A DNA stretch of 64,000 nt from Pictodentalium vernedei (lineage: Eukaryota; Mollusca; Scaphopoda; Dentaliida; Dentaliidae). The notes under the pieces are model-generated. The model saw only the letters and a program-made list of their open reading frames with translations. It ran no database searches and was not told the origin of the DNA. The translations under genes were made by a program, and so were the position numbers. Shown here piece after piece: positions 10,423 to 21,938 of the stretch (within the stretch, counting starts at the first letter, position 1; each line of letters starts with the position of its first letter). The stretch is taken from contig CM062292.1 in NCBI GenBank assembly GCA_031216915.1, positions 9,673,920 through 9,737,919 of the forward strand, written 5' to 3'.

Positions 10423-10859
10423 GATAAATAATTTTTTAAAAACCTACAGAGTTTGCCATAGAAAAGCAATCGGCGTCAACATTGTCGTATATGACACTGT
10501 CGATGGCAATTACTTTTCTGTGGCGGATTCTATATGATCATGCACTTAAAGCTTGAGATCTTTTATATTCATGTTTGTGGCATTTCTCGATAAACATCAT
10601 GCGTAATTTACATTCAAATAGGACTTTGGCGCGACACTGGGAAACTAAGAAGTCTTCTCGAGTTAGTAGCATAAACTTATGCCAAAGGGTGATGGGAACC
10701 AGTGATAATGGTGAATACCGATAACAAGGTGTTGGGAACTATCATTTTAAGACGGGGGACCTAAAACCCAAAACAGATGCCAAGAAGAAGAAATTACTGG
10801 TACTTTTTCTCCCAACGATGCAGGCCACATCCATATTTGCCATTGTTCCCAAATTAGAC
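10423..10859. other. Nothing recognised
   Basis: Unique-looking AT-rich sequence with no coding signal or terminal repeats. Confidence 0.35.
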
Positions 10860-11342
10860 TGATCTAAAGGTCTGCATGGACCACCATTAACACCAGGTTA
10901 TATCCAGATATAGTTGTCAATTATGCTGATGCATTTATGGTATGTTAAAAAAATCATAACATAATAGTTGACTTGACCACCCCCCACCCCCCACCATCCT
11001 TTCTTGTGGTTTGCTTTTATCAAAGTCTACTAAGATAATAATTTCCCACATCTGGAAATGTTAACAGGAAAAGATATCCTAATGTTCAGTTACTTCAAGA
11101 TGAGTAGTACTTGGAAAGTATCTTTATCAAAAACCTTCATGCATGTGTGGATGTTTGTGCCCTGCACAAAACTTTTCTTTTCATCATTGAAGCATTTTGT
11201 TGTTTTTTTTGTTTTTTTTAATTCCATTCGAAATTTTCTGGGTCCAGACAGCCAACAGTTAACAGTCCTGTAGTCAGCACAACGGAATAAATGTAGTGTT
11301 AGAAAATAAGTCCACTGTGTATAAATATGCAGTCATAATTTT
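10860..11342 (+). mobile_element. Second, degraded hAT-interior copy, left part
   Basis: Phrases parallel 9430-10015: 'AAAGTCTACTAAG..AATAATTTCC', 'CTTTTCTT..CATCA', 'AATTCCATTC', 'CAACAGTTAACAGT'. Similarity continues after the HINE at 18609-18860 (GCATCCTAAGC... against TCATCCTAAGC..., then AAGTCACCTATTTTCA.TTCGACACT). The 7.3 kb HINE therefore inserted into this relative. Its own ends were not found. Confidence 0.65.
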
Positions 11343-14300
11343 TAGCTTAACTTGACATAGTCAAGATAAGCTATTGCCATCACGCGTACGGAAGTCTGTG
11401 AGTCTGTTAGTCTGTGACGGCTGTTCACATTTTCCTTTAGCACGGGCTACACCCCGCAGTTCTTGTCTGATCATCACGAAATTTCATATGCAGGTTTGGG
11501 GTCATGTCTAGATGAGAACGTCTCCTTTTGGTCGCGATCTGCCAACCGTGATGACTGCCTGAGCCCAAAACCCGAAAACCTTTAGCACAGTCTACAGGTC
11601 ATATTTATTGAGGAATTTCATTGTAACTTGGTGGGTTGACTTCATACATTGTCTAGATGAGAAAGTCCCCTTTTGGAAGTGATTGGGCAACTGTGACGGC
11701 TACAGGGGCCCGAAGCCCGAAAACCTTTAGCACAGTCTAGAGGTCATATTTATGAAGGGATTTCATTGTAATTTGGTAGGATGACTCCAAATAATGTCTA
11801 GATGAGAACGTCCCATTTTGATTGCGATCATGCAGCCTTGATGGGTGCCTGAGCCAAAAACCTTTAGCATAGGCAAAAGGTCATATTTATAGAAGGATTT
11901 CATTGTAACCTGTTAGGTTGACTCCATATAATGCCTAGATGATGACATCCCCTTTTGGTCGTGATTGGTCAGTTGTGATGGCTACAAGTGCCCGAAGCCC
12001 GAAAACCCTTAGCACAGTCTTCAGGTCATATTTATGAAGGGATTTCATTTTAACTTCTTAGGATCACTCCAGATCATGCCCAGATGAGATTGTCCCCTAT
12101 GGTTGCGATCATTCAGCCATGATGGCTGCCCGAGCCCGAAGCCCGAAAACCTTTAGTACAGTCCACAGGTCATATTCATGAAGGGATTTCATTGTAACTT
12201 GATAGGTTAACTTCATATAATGTCTAGATGAGAACGTCCCCTTTTGGACATGATTGGGCAACTGTGACGGCTAAAGGTGCCCGAAGCCCAAAAACCTTTA
12301 GCACAGTCTACAGGTCATATTTTTGAGGGGATTTCATTGTAATTTGGTAGGATGACTCCAAATAATGTCTAGATGAGAACGTCCCATTTTGATCGCGATC
12401 ATTCAGCCTTGATGGGTGCTCGAGCCGAAAAACCTTTAGCATAGGTAAAAGGTCATATTTATGGAAGGATTTCATTGTAACATATTAGGTTGACTCCATA
12501 TAATGCCTAGATGATGGCATCCCCTTTTGGTCGTGATTGGTCAGCTGTGATGGCTACAAGTGCCCAAAGCCCGAAAACCTTGAGCACAGTCTACAGGTCA
12601 TATTTATGAAGGGATTTCATTGTAACTTCGTAGGATCACTCCAGATGATGCCCAGATGAGATTGTCTCCTTTGGTTGCGATCATTCAGCCATGATGGCTG
12701 CCTGAGCCCGAAAAACCTTTGGCACAGTCTGCAGGTCATATTTATGAAGGGATTTCATTGTAACTTGGTAGGTTAACTTCATATAATGTCTAGATGAGAA
12801 TGTCCCCTTTTGGACATGATTGAGCAACTGTGACGACTAAAGGTGCCCGAAGCCCAAAAACCTTTAGCACAGTCTACAGGTCATATTTTTGAGGGGATTT
12901 CATTGTAATTTGGTAGGATGACTCCAAATAATGTCTAGATGAGAACGTCCCATTTTGATCGCGATCATTCAGCCTTGATGGGTGCCCGAGCCCAAAAAAC
13001 TTTAGCATAGGTAAAAGGTCATATTTATAGAAGGATTTCATTGTAACCTGTTAGGTTGACTCCATATAATGCCTAGATGATGACATCCCCTTTTGGTCGT
13101 GATTGGTCAGTTGTGATGGCTACAAGTGCCCGAAGCCCGAAAACCTTGAGCACAGTCTACAGGTCATATTTATGAAGGGATTTCATTTTAACTTCTTAGG
13201 ATCACTCCAGATCATGCCCAGATGAGATTGTCCCCTATGGTTGCGATCATTCAGCCATGATGGCTGCCCGAGCCCGAAGCCCAAAAAACTTTAGTACAGT
13301 CCACAGGTCATATTCATGAAGGGATTTCATTGTAACTTGATAGGTTAACTTCATATAATGTCTAGATGAGAACGTCCCATTTTGGACATGATTGGGCAAC
13401 TGTGACGGCTAAAGGTGCCCGAAGCCCAAAAACCTTTAGCACAGTCTACAGGTCATATTTTTGAGGGGATTTCATTGTAACTTGGTAGGATGACTCCAAA
13501 TAATGTCTAGATGAGAACGTCCCATTTTGATCGCGATCATTCAGCCTTGATGGGTGCTCGAGCCGAAAAACCTTTAGCATAGGTAAAAGGTCATATTTAT
13601 GGAAGGATTTCATTGTAACATATTAGGTTGACTCCATATAATGCCTAGATGATGGCATCCCCTTTTGGTCGTGATTGGTCAGCTGTGATGGCTACAAGTG
13701 CCCGAAGCCCGAAAACCTTGAGCACAGTCTACAGGTCATATTTATGAAGGGATTTCATTGTAACTTCGTAGGATCACTCCAGATGATGCCCAGATGAGAT
13801 TGTCTCGTTTGGTTGCGATCATTCAACCATGATGGCTGCCCGAGTCTGAAGCCCGAAAACCTTAAGCACAGTCTACAGGTCATATTTATGAAGGGATTTC
13901 ATTGTAACTTGGTAGGTTGACTCCAAATAATGTCTAGACGAGAACGTCCCATTTTGGTCGTGATCATTCAGCCTTGATGGGTGCCCGAGCCCCAAAACCT
14001 TTAGCATAGGCAAAAGGTTATATTTATAGAAGGATTTCATTGTAACCTGTTAGGTTGACTCCATATAATGCCTAGGTGATGACATCCCCTTTTGGTCGTG
14101 ATTGGTCAACTGTGATGGCTACAGGCGCCCGAAGCCCGAAAACCTTGAGCACAGTCTACAGGTCATATTTATGAAGGGATTTCATTGTAACTTCTTAGGA
14201 TCACTCCAGATGATGCCCAGGTGAGATTGTCCCCTATGGTTGCGATCATTCAGCCATGATGGCTGCCTGAGCCCGAAGCCTGAAAAACCTTTGGCACAGT

Positions 14301-17300
14301 CTGCAGGTCATATTTATGAAGGGATTTCATTGTAACTTGGTAGGTTAACTTCATATAATGTCTAGATGAGAATGTCCCCTTTTGGACATGATTGGGCAAC
14401 TGTGACGACTAAAGGTGCCCGAAGCCCAAAAACCTTTAGCACAGTCTACAGGTCATATTTTTGAGGGGATTTCATTGTAATTTGGTAGGATGACTCCAAA
14501 TAATGTCTAGATGAGAACGTCCCATTTTGATCGCGATCATTCAGCCTTGATGGGTGCCCAAGCCCAAAAAACTTTAGCATAGGTAAAAGGTCATATTTAT
14601 AGAAGGATTTCATTGTAACCTGTTAGGTTGACTCCATATAATGCCTAGATGATGACATCCCCTTTTGGTCGTGATTGGTCAGTTGTGATGGCTACAAGTG
14701 CCCGAAGCCTGAAAACCTTGAGCACAGTCTACAGGTCATATTTATGAAGGGATTTCATTTTAACTTCTTAGGATCACTCCAGATCATGCCCAGATGAGAT
14801 TGTCCCCTATGGTTGCGATCATTCAGCCATGATGGCTGCCCGAGCCCGAAGCCCAAAAACCTTTAGTACAGTCCACAGGTCATATTCATGAAGGGATTTC
14901 ATTGTAACTTGATAGGTTAACTTCATATAATGTCTAGATGAGAACGTCCCCTTTTGGACATGATTGGGCAACTGTGATGGCTAAAGGTGCCCGAAGCCCA
15001 AAAACCTTTAGCACAGTCTACAGGTCATAGTTTTGAGGGGATTTCCTTGTAACTTGGTAGGATGACTCCAAATAATGTCTACATGAGAACGTCCCATTTT
15101 GATCGCGATCATTCAGCCTTGATGGGTGCCTGAGCCGAAAAACCTTTATCATAGGTAAAAGGTCATATTTATGGAAGGATTTCATTGTAACATATTATGT
15201 TGACTCCATATAATCCCTAGATGATGACATCCCCTTTTGGCCGTGATTGGTCAACTGTGATGGCTACAATTGCCCGAAGCCCGAAAACCTTGAGCACAGT
15301 CTTCAGGTCATATTTATGAAGGGATTTCATTGTAACTTCGTAGGATCACTCCAGATGATGCCCAGATGAGATTGTCTCCTTTGGTTGCGATCATTCAACC
15401 ATGATGGCTGCCCGAGCCTGAAGCCCGAAAATCTTAAGCACAGTCTACAGGTCAATTTTATGAAGGGATTTCATTGTAACTTTGTAGGATCACTCCAGAT
15501 GATGCCCAGATGAGATTGTCTCCTTTGGTTGTGATCATTCAACCATGATGGCTGCCCGAGCCCAAAGCCCGAAAACCTTAAGCACAGTCTACAGGTCATA
15601 TTTATGAAGGGATTTCATTGTAACTTTGTAGGTTGACTCCAAATAATGTCTAGATGAGAACATCCCATTTTGGTCGTGATCATTCAGCCTAGAAAGGTGC
15701 CCAAGCCCAAAAGCCTTTAGCATAGGCAAAAGGTTATATTTATAGAAGGATTTCATTGTAACCTGTTAGGTTGACTCCATATAATGCCTAGATGATGACA
15801 TCCCCTTTTGGTCGTGATTGGTCAACTGTGATGGCTACAGGCGCCCGAAGCCCGAAAACCTTGAGCACAGTCTACAGGTCATATTTATGAAGGGATTTTT
15901 GGGAGCACGGTGGCTCAGTTGGTAGAGGTGCAGGCTGCAAGCCGAGAGGTCCTTGGTTCGAATCCCACCTGCGGCAACCACGTTGTGTCCTTGGGCAAGA
16001 CACTTCATCTCCATTGCCCGCATGGGGGCACGATGATGCCGTGTACTAAGGCGTACTGCACGTCGATGGTGCGCATGTCTTCAACCAATCTAACCCTGCC
16101 TGTGCTGCAGTGCAGAGTTACGATGTTGGGGAGCTGGCAGCTGCTCGTCGTTGCTCGGTGGTTCTCTCCGGGTTCTCCGGCTTCCTCCACCAGTAAAACT
16201 GTCATGGTCATGATTAGCCGTTGTGCCTAAATATGTGACCTTAAACACCAATAAGTAAATAGTAAATAATATGAAGGGATTTCATTGTAACTTCGCAGGA
16301 TCACTCCAGATGATGCCCAGATGAGATTGTCCCCTTTGGTTGCGATCATTCAACCATGATGGCAGCCCGAGCCTGAAGCCCAAAAACCTTTAGCACAGTC
16401 TACAGGTCATATTTATGAAGGGGTTTCATTGTAACTTGGTAAGTTGACTTCATATAATGTCTAGATGAGAATGTCCCCTTTTGGACACGATTGGGCAACT
16501 GTGACGGCTTCAGGGGCCCAAAGCCTGAAAACCTTTAGAACAGTCTACAGGTCATAATTATGAAGGGATTTCATTGTAGCTTGGTAGGATGACTCCAAAT
16601 AGTGTCCAGATGAGAACACCCCCTTTTGGTCATGATCATTCAGTCTTGATGGGTGCCTGAGCCCAAAAACCTTTAGCATGTCTGTAGGTCGTATTTATGG
16701 AAGTATTTCATTGTAACTTGTTAGGTTGACTCCAAATAATGCCAAGATGATGACATCCCCTTTTGGTCGTGGTTGGTCAACTGTGATGGCTACAGGTGCC
16801 TGAAGCCCAAAAATCTTGAGCACAGTCTACAGGTCATATTTATGAAGGGATTTCATTGTAACTTCATAGGATCACTCCAGATGATGTCCACATGAGAATG
16901 TCCCCTTTTGGTTGCGATCATTCAACCATGATGGCTGCCCAAGCCTAAAGCCTGAAAACCTTTAGCACAGTCTTCAGATCATATTTATGAAGGGATTTCA
17001 TTGTAACTTGGTAGGTGGACTTCATATAATGTCTAGATGAGAATGTCCCCTTTTGGACACGATTGGGCAACTGTGACGGCTTCAGGGGCCCAAAGCCTGA
17101 AAACCTTTAGAACAGTCTACAGGTCATAATTATGAAGGGATTTCATTGTAGCTTGGTAGGATGACTCCAAATAGTGTCCAGATGAGAACGCCCCCTTTTG
17201 GTCATGATCATTCAGCCTTGATGGGTGCCTGAGCCCAAAAACCTTTAGCATGTCTGTAGGTCGTACTTATGGAAGGATTTCATTGTAACTTGTTAGGTTG

Positions 17301-18608
17301 ACTCCAAATAATGCCTAGATGATGACATCCCCTTTTGGTCGTGGTTGGTCAACTGTGATGGTTACAGGTGCCTGAAGCCCAAAAATCTTGAGCACAGTCT
17401 ACAGGTCATATTTATGAAGGTATTTCATTGTAACTTCATAGGATCACTCCAGATGATGTCCAGATGAGAATGTCCCCTTTTGGTTGCGATCATTCAACCA
17501 TGATGGCTGCCCAAGCTTAAAGCCCAAAAACCTTTAGCACAGTCTTCAGATCATATTTATGAAGGAATTTCATTGTAACCTGGTAGGTTGACTTCATGTA
17601 ATGTCTAGATGAGAACAGCCCCTTTTGGACACCATTAGGCAACTGTGTTGGCTACAGGGGCCCAAAGCCCGAAACTCTTTAGCACAGTCTACAGGTGATA
17701 TTTATGAAGGGATTTCATTGTACTTTGGTAGGATGACTCCAAATAATGTCTAGATGAGAACGTCCCCTTTTGGTCACGATCATTCAGCCTTGATGGCTGC
17801 CCGAACCCAAAACCCCAAAACCTTTAGCATAGTCTATTGGTCATATTTATGGAAGGACTTCTACTGTAACCCGTAAGTTTGACTCCATATAATGCCTAGA
17901 TGATGACATCCTCTTTTGGTTGTGATTGGTCAACTCTGACGGCTTCAGGGGCCCGAAGCCCAAAAACCTTGAGCACAGTCTACAGGTCATATTTTTGAAG
18001 GGATTTCATTGTAACTTTGTAGGATCACTCCAGATGATGCCCAGATGAGAATGTTCTCTTTTGGTTGTGATCATTCAACCATGATGGCTGCCAGAGCCCA
18101 AAGCCCAAAAACCTTTAGCACAGTCTACAGGTCATATTTATTAAGGGATTTCATTGTAACTTGGTAGGTTGACTTCATATAATGTCTAGATGAGAACGTC
18201 CCCTTTGGATGCAATTGGGAAACTGACGGCTTCAGGGGCCCGAAGCCCGAAAACATTTAGCACAGTCTACAGGCCATATTTATGAATGGATTTTAATGTA
18301 ACTTGATAGGATGACTCGTTTTGGAATAATTTCACTGTAACTTGGTAACTTTTGTTGATATACGTTAACTGTGAGGGCCACATACATTAACTGTGAGGTC
18401 ATATTAACTCACCCTTCAGCTCTTTAGTACAGTGTACACCTCATATTATTTTTATCATAAACATAGCATACAGGGAACAGAAATGAACATATTCTCAATT
18501 ATCACAATTCTTGTCTTATTTCATAATCCTTTCATAAACATTGAACATTATCCTTTTCATCAAACACAACACACAAGTTAAGCTACAGTGTCATTGACAC
18601 TTTCATTT
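11343..18608 (+). mobile_element. HINE/Helentron-like element, family C, 7.3 kb with higher-order satellite
   Basis: The 5' hairpin is TAGCTTAACTTGAC...GTCAAGATAAGCTA at 11343-11375. The 3' end is AAGTTAAGCTA followed by GTGTC-ATT-GACAC at 18588-18600. Between them lie about 48 monomers of roughly 138-145 bp with conserved 'CAGGTCATATTTATGAAGGG', 'ATTTCATTGTAACTT', 'TGTCTAGATGAGAACG' and 'GATGGCTGCCCGAGCC'. From 12240 to 15000 the variant 'TTTTGGACATGATTGGGCAA' recurs about every 570 bp (12240, 12809, 13383, 14378, 14947), which indicates a four-monomer higher-order unit. A SINE sits inside. The short sibling at 39305-40610 has only a few monomers. Confidence 0.75.
15899..16269 (+). mobile_element. 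tRNA-headed SINE inserted in the satellite
   Basis: The head is GGGAGCACGGTGGCTCAGTT with an A box (GTGGCTCAGTTGGTAGAG) and a B box (GGTTCGAATCC). The shared body GTGTCCTTGGGCAAGACACTT follows, then TACTGCACGTCGATGGTGCG, CTCCGGCTTCCTCCACC and an AT-rich AAATA tail. The flanking duplication TATGAAGGGATTT (15886-15898; 16270-16282) is monomer sequence, proving insertion into the array. Transcription would be by Pol III. Confidence 0.9.
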
Positions 18609-19139
18609 GTCATCCTAAGCGACTTTAACCTATTTTTAAACTGTGTTAAATAGTTGAGGTCGAGGTGTTGTTTACATTTTGATTTAGAAAAGGGATGAGA
18701 ATTAAAGCTATTCTACGAATAATTAAATATATATTATTTAATTCCTTTTCATATATTTTATTCACCAAAAAACTGCATTTAAATGAAGGTGGAGTTTTAA
18801 ATTTTTTGAAAGTAAGTCACCTATTTTCACTTCGACACTCGCACATTGATCACGAGGAAAAAAAACAGAAATAAACATGAACACAATTGAAATATATATC
18901 ATAAAATACCCTTTTCTTAAATAAATTTAACTTAAATTCATATTTTACTGTTTTGTGAGTTTTTACCAGAGTTTGAAATGCATGCGATTTGACTCTGAAC
19001 GTTTTACATAAGTCACAATGGAAAGAAACATCTGACTGTTGTTTTCATGGATTTTTGGTCCAAAACTGATTCCTGGCCAGGAGGCCGGAAACTGCACTTA
19101 AATTTTGGGATTTTCCCGGCCATTCCTGGAGAGTTAACA

Positions 19140-19356
19140 TGTCGGATGGGAAATCACATTTTTATATGTAGTTCCAGGTGAGTGATTACAGGTTCTTTAG
19201 AGCCTCTAGTCTTTGAAGTAAAATGGTTTCATCTAGCAGGAAGTGCCTTGTTATAATTTATGGGAGAGTGCCTATAGGCTCTCTCACACAAATTGTAACA
19301 AGGCAGAGACAAGTTAACAAATTTTAATGACCAAAATTAATTTAACACTCTACCAG
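19140..19356 (-). mobile_element. TTAA-type MITE, second family (CTGGTAGAGTG ends), partial
   Basis: It ends CACTCTACCAG|TTAA and contains the hallmark palindrome ATTTATGGGAGAGTGCC... mirrored in ...CTCTCACACAAATTG (19256-19296). It is the reverse orientation of copies at 34450 and 34860. The left boundary is uncertain. Confidence 0.6.
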
Positions 19357-19360
19357 TTAA

Positions 19361-19603
19361 CCCTTTACCTAACATGAAAAGCAGACGACACTTGCAAAAA
19401 AAATTCTTGAATAACTAATTTTTTTCATTTTTTGTCTCAAAAACATAGGTTATGACCCCTCGTTGGAACGAGCTCGACGAGCTCGTTCCAACGAAGGGTC
19501 ATAACCTTTGTTTTTGAGACAAAAAATGAAAATATTTTGAAAATTAATTGGCGATTTTTGAGAATGGCGCTGGCCGGTTTTGGCCGTTGCGTTGGGTAAA
19601 GGG
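19361..19603 (+). mobile_element. TTAA-flanked (piggyBac-like) MITE, subfamily 2
   Basis: TTAA at 19357-19360 and 19604-19607 flank ends CCCTTTACCTAAC and GTTGGGTAAAGGG. The core is a long palindrome, GTTATGACCCCTCGTTGGAA... centred on GAGCTCGACGAGCTC near 19478. A TTAA duplication and CCC-starting ends are the piggyBac signature; no transposase is present. Confidence 0.8.
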
Positions 19604-19827
19604 TTAAAACATAATGATCAATAACAGCAACTTCACGGTCATTAAACATTTCAGGGGGTGTTTAATTAAGTTCCAGGCATTTTGTAAGAATCAGATTTTG
19701 TTAGTGAAACATTGCTTAGATACACTTGATTGGATAGTGCTGTCACAATCCAGTCAAAATGTAACTGAGAAATATATGATGAAAATGAAATCTGTGGTCA
19801 AGTAAAATGTAGCCCCTTACCAGTTAA

Positions 19828-20058
19828 TCCTTTACCTAACATGAAAAGCAGATGACACTTGCAAATAAAATTCTTGAATGACTACTTTTTTTCATTTTTT
19901 GTCTCTAAAACATAGGTTATGACCTATGTTCGATGAGCTTGTTCAAATGAGGGGTCATAACCTATGTTTTTGAGACAAAAATGAAAAGATAATGAAAATT
20001 AATTGGTGATTTTTTAGAATAGCGCTGGCCGTTTTTTGCCGTTATGTTGGGTAAAGGG
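19828..20058 (+). mobile_element. TTAA-flanked MITE, subfamily 2
   Basis: TTAA at 19824-19827 and 20059-20062 flank a diverged copy of 19361-19603. The core palindrome is partly eroded on one side. Confidence 0.75.
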
Positions 20059-20359
20059 TTAAAGGCATAATTCTAATCCCGATATCTTTTTACTGTAACC
20101 AAACAGGTGCCCCAACATGCAGTCTCTCGGTAAATTTGAATTGGCATTATAGGTATACTGGCAGCTGTTTCTAGGCAAGCCTTGCCTGCTCAAATGAAAT
20201 TTAAGAGAAAAAAAGGCTGGCGTAATGAATATGTTACGGAATATTCAGTTAGCAGATGTGGTGTCAGATCAGGCTGAGCTAAAGCCCAACCTAATGTTGT
20301 TCTCACTTTGCCTCATGTGACACCGTTTATCCGCCCTCTAAACTTCCCACAACTTGTAA

Positions 20360-20550
20360 TATTGGTTTGTTACAATTTGTTGGAGAGTGCCAAATGGCAC
20401 TCTCCAATAAATTGTAACATCATTATTTGTGAATAAAATGTTAAAAAACTAGTCTCCCCTTGTTGGGTGGGATCTTTGGAAAAAATACTCATGTTGCAAA
20501 TGAATCTTTGATAAATAATTTAGTACTCTGCCCTACCAATTGAAAACCCT
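20360..20550 (-). mobile_element. TTAA-type MITE second family, uninterrupted relative of 33010-33831
   Basis: The palindrome ACAATTTGTTGGAGAGTGCC...GGCACTCTCCAATAAATTG (20374-20417) is followed by 'ACTCATGTTGCAAATGAATCTTTGA' in place of the SINE insertion seen in the 33 kb copy. It ends ...CCTACCAATTG. Confidence 0.5.
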
Positions 20551-20554
20551 TTAA

Positions 20555-20795
20555 CCCTTTACCCAACGCAGACGATTTCAAAATTTATTATTTTAAATAT
20601 CATTTTTTAAATTTTTTCCAAAAATTTCAACAAAACCATATCATGTGCCCCCTCTTTGGAACGAGCTGGACGAGCTCTTTCCAAAGAGGGGTCACATGAT
20701 ATGGTTTTGTTGAAATTTTTCGAAAAATAATATTTTTTCAGCTGCTGAATTTGCATATTACGCGGGGGGATGCGTGCGATTCATTGGGTAAAGGG
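20555..20795 (+). mobile_element. TTAA-flanked MITE, subfamily 1
   Basis: TTAA at 20551-20554 and 20796-20799 flank CCCTTTACCCAACGCA and TTGGGTAAAGGG. The core palindrome reads CATATCATGTG.CCCCTCTTTGGAACGAGCT... and its mirror. It sits 57 bp before the PLCB acceptor at 20856, so it is immediately upstream of the exon. Confidence 0.85.
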
Positions 20796-20855
20796 TTAAT
20801 ATTCATCCATATTGCCACAAGCATTGAAAGCTAATGTGACTTTTCTCTCTTGCAG

Positions 20856-21022
20856 AGGTGCCAAAAAGAAACCATATGTCACCGTCGACCAGCTTGTTCA
20901 GTTCTTGAATGAAGAACAGAGAGATCCTCGTTTGAATGAGATTTTATATCCATTCTATAATCGTAAACAAGCCCAGGATCTTATAGACCAGTTTGAAACT
21001 AAAGCTGGCATGGCAGATAAAG
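20856..21022 (+). CDS. Phospholipase C beta, internal exon (EF-hand-like domain)
   Basis: This 167-nt exon lies between TTTTCTCTCTTGCAG and AAAG|GTATAC. After the split codon it reads GAKKKPYVTVDQLVQFLNEE, then QRDPRLNEILYP and ...QAQDLIDQFE...ADKG. The run EQRDPRLNEILYP is a strongly conserved signature of the PLC-beta EF-hand-like segment just before the X catalytic domain. It ends in phase 1. The next exon, expected to encode the GF(M/L)RYL segment and then the X domain, is not recognised downstream in this window. Confidence 0.95.
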
Positions 21023-21387
21023 GTATACTCATTACAAATCTACAAATTTCTATTGGTTATGATTCGTTCATTTAGCACACTCTAAAATTTTAACTTCACG
21101 TTCTTTCAAATGTCGTGTCACCTGTATTTTCACTCTTATCTCATAATGAGATATTGTTGTGATTTTTGTCTGCAATAACACCGATATTTGCGAGAAATTA
21201 AAACATTCTGTAAGATTTTTTTTTACTTACATGCTAAAAAATTATTTCCAAATGTCCTTTGCATTAAGGAAATTACATATTCGAGATATCGATTTGTTGA
21301 AAAATCATCAAAATTAAGAGACACCTCATTTTATTATATTGATTGAAAGCCATGAAATTTCAGACAAAAACTAGGGATACTGTTATT
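21023..21387 (+). other. Start of next PLCB intron; no other feature
   Basis: Begins GTATAC. No repeat ends were seen before the fold-back element at 21388. Confidence 0.5.
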
Positions 21388-21535
21388 ATGCCTGATGGGT
21401 GAGGGTGTGAGATGGGTAAATCTCACCCGAGGGCAAGATATTTGGGCAGCCGAGTGTTTGGATCAAATATCTTGTCCCGATGGTGACATTTCTCCATCTC
21501 ACTCCCACCCCCATAAGGGATAATTTTTCTTCCCC
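21388..21535 (+). mobile_element. Fold-back element
   Basis: Arm GGGTGTGAGATGGGTAAATC...GGGCAAGATATTT (to about 21443) pairs with AAATATCTTGTCCCGATGG...CATCTCACTCCCACCCC. A half copy (GATGGGAAAATCTCGCCC, ACAAGATATTTGG) lies at 48700-48765. Confidence 0.6.
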
Positions 21536-21599
21536 CCCCCTCTCCCCCACTCCACCACCAAAACACTCTGACATCTTCAAAAGTAATTCAGGGGCACTG

Positions 21600-21790
21600 G
21601 CAGCAAAATTGAAACAATTGATAAATTTGTTCCTTGAGTGCAACAAAGAATTTAAAAAGCCTTCTTGCACTCGAGGTTCGAAATACACAACCACCATGCT
21701 ATTCTGAAGATTATGAGGCCTAAAACATAAAACAAACCAAGAATATGAAGTTTTCATGGCAAAGAAATAATTACAAAAATAAAATAAAAA
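21600..21790 (-). repeat. Dispersed repeat, reverse copy of 2978-3160
   Basis: The reverse strand carries the same order: GTAATTATTTCTTTGCC, TTTATGTTTTAGGCCTCATA, and the TGCACTCAAGG palindrome arms, now imperfect. Confidence 0.6.
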
Positions 21791-21938
21791 ACCACCCGCT
21801 CACATGCAAATTTACAAAAAGTTGGCCAGAGAAACACATCTAATTTGTGGGGCCTTAATTGAATATTTTTTTCACTAATAATAATAATAACTCTTTGGCC
21901 AGCCGCTGATTTGTCGCGGTCCTCATAAGAGAAGGCCA

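Larger units (their letters stand above)
5544..20855 (+). other. PLCB intron, 15.3 kb
   Basis: It is bounded by GTGAGG at 5544 and TTTTCTCTCTTGCAG at 20841-20855. The flanking exons join in frame with no missing residues relative to the conserved PLC-beta EF region. Everything listed between these points is therefore intronic unless it has its own promoter. Confidence 0.8.

Noticed and set aside
15901-15970. tRNA gene
   Set aside because: The A and B boxes belong to a SINE head with body, tail and target duplication. The same holds at 32585, 33192 and 43350.
11343-18608. CRISPR array
   Set aside because: Repeats are contiguous monomers of about 140 bp without spacers, in a eukaryotic context.
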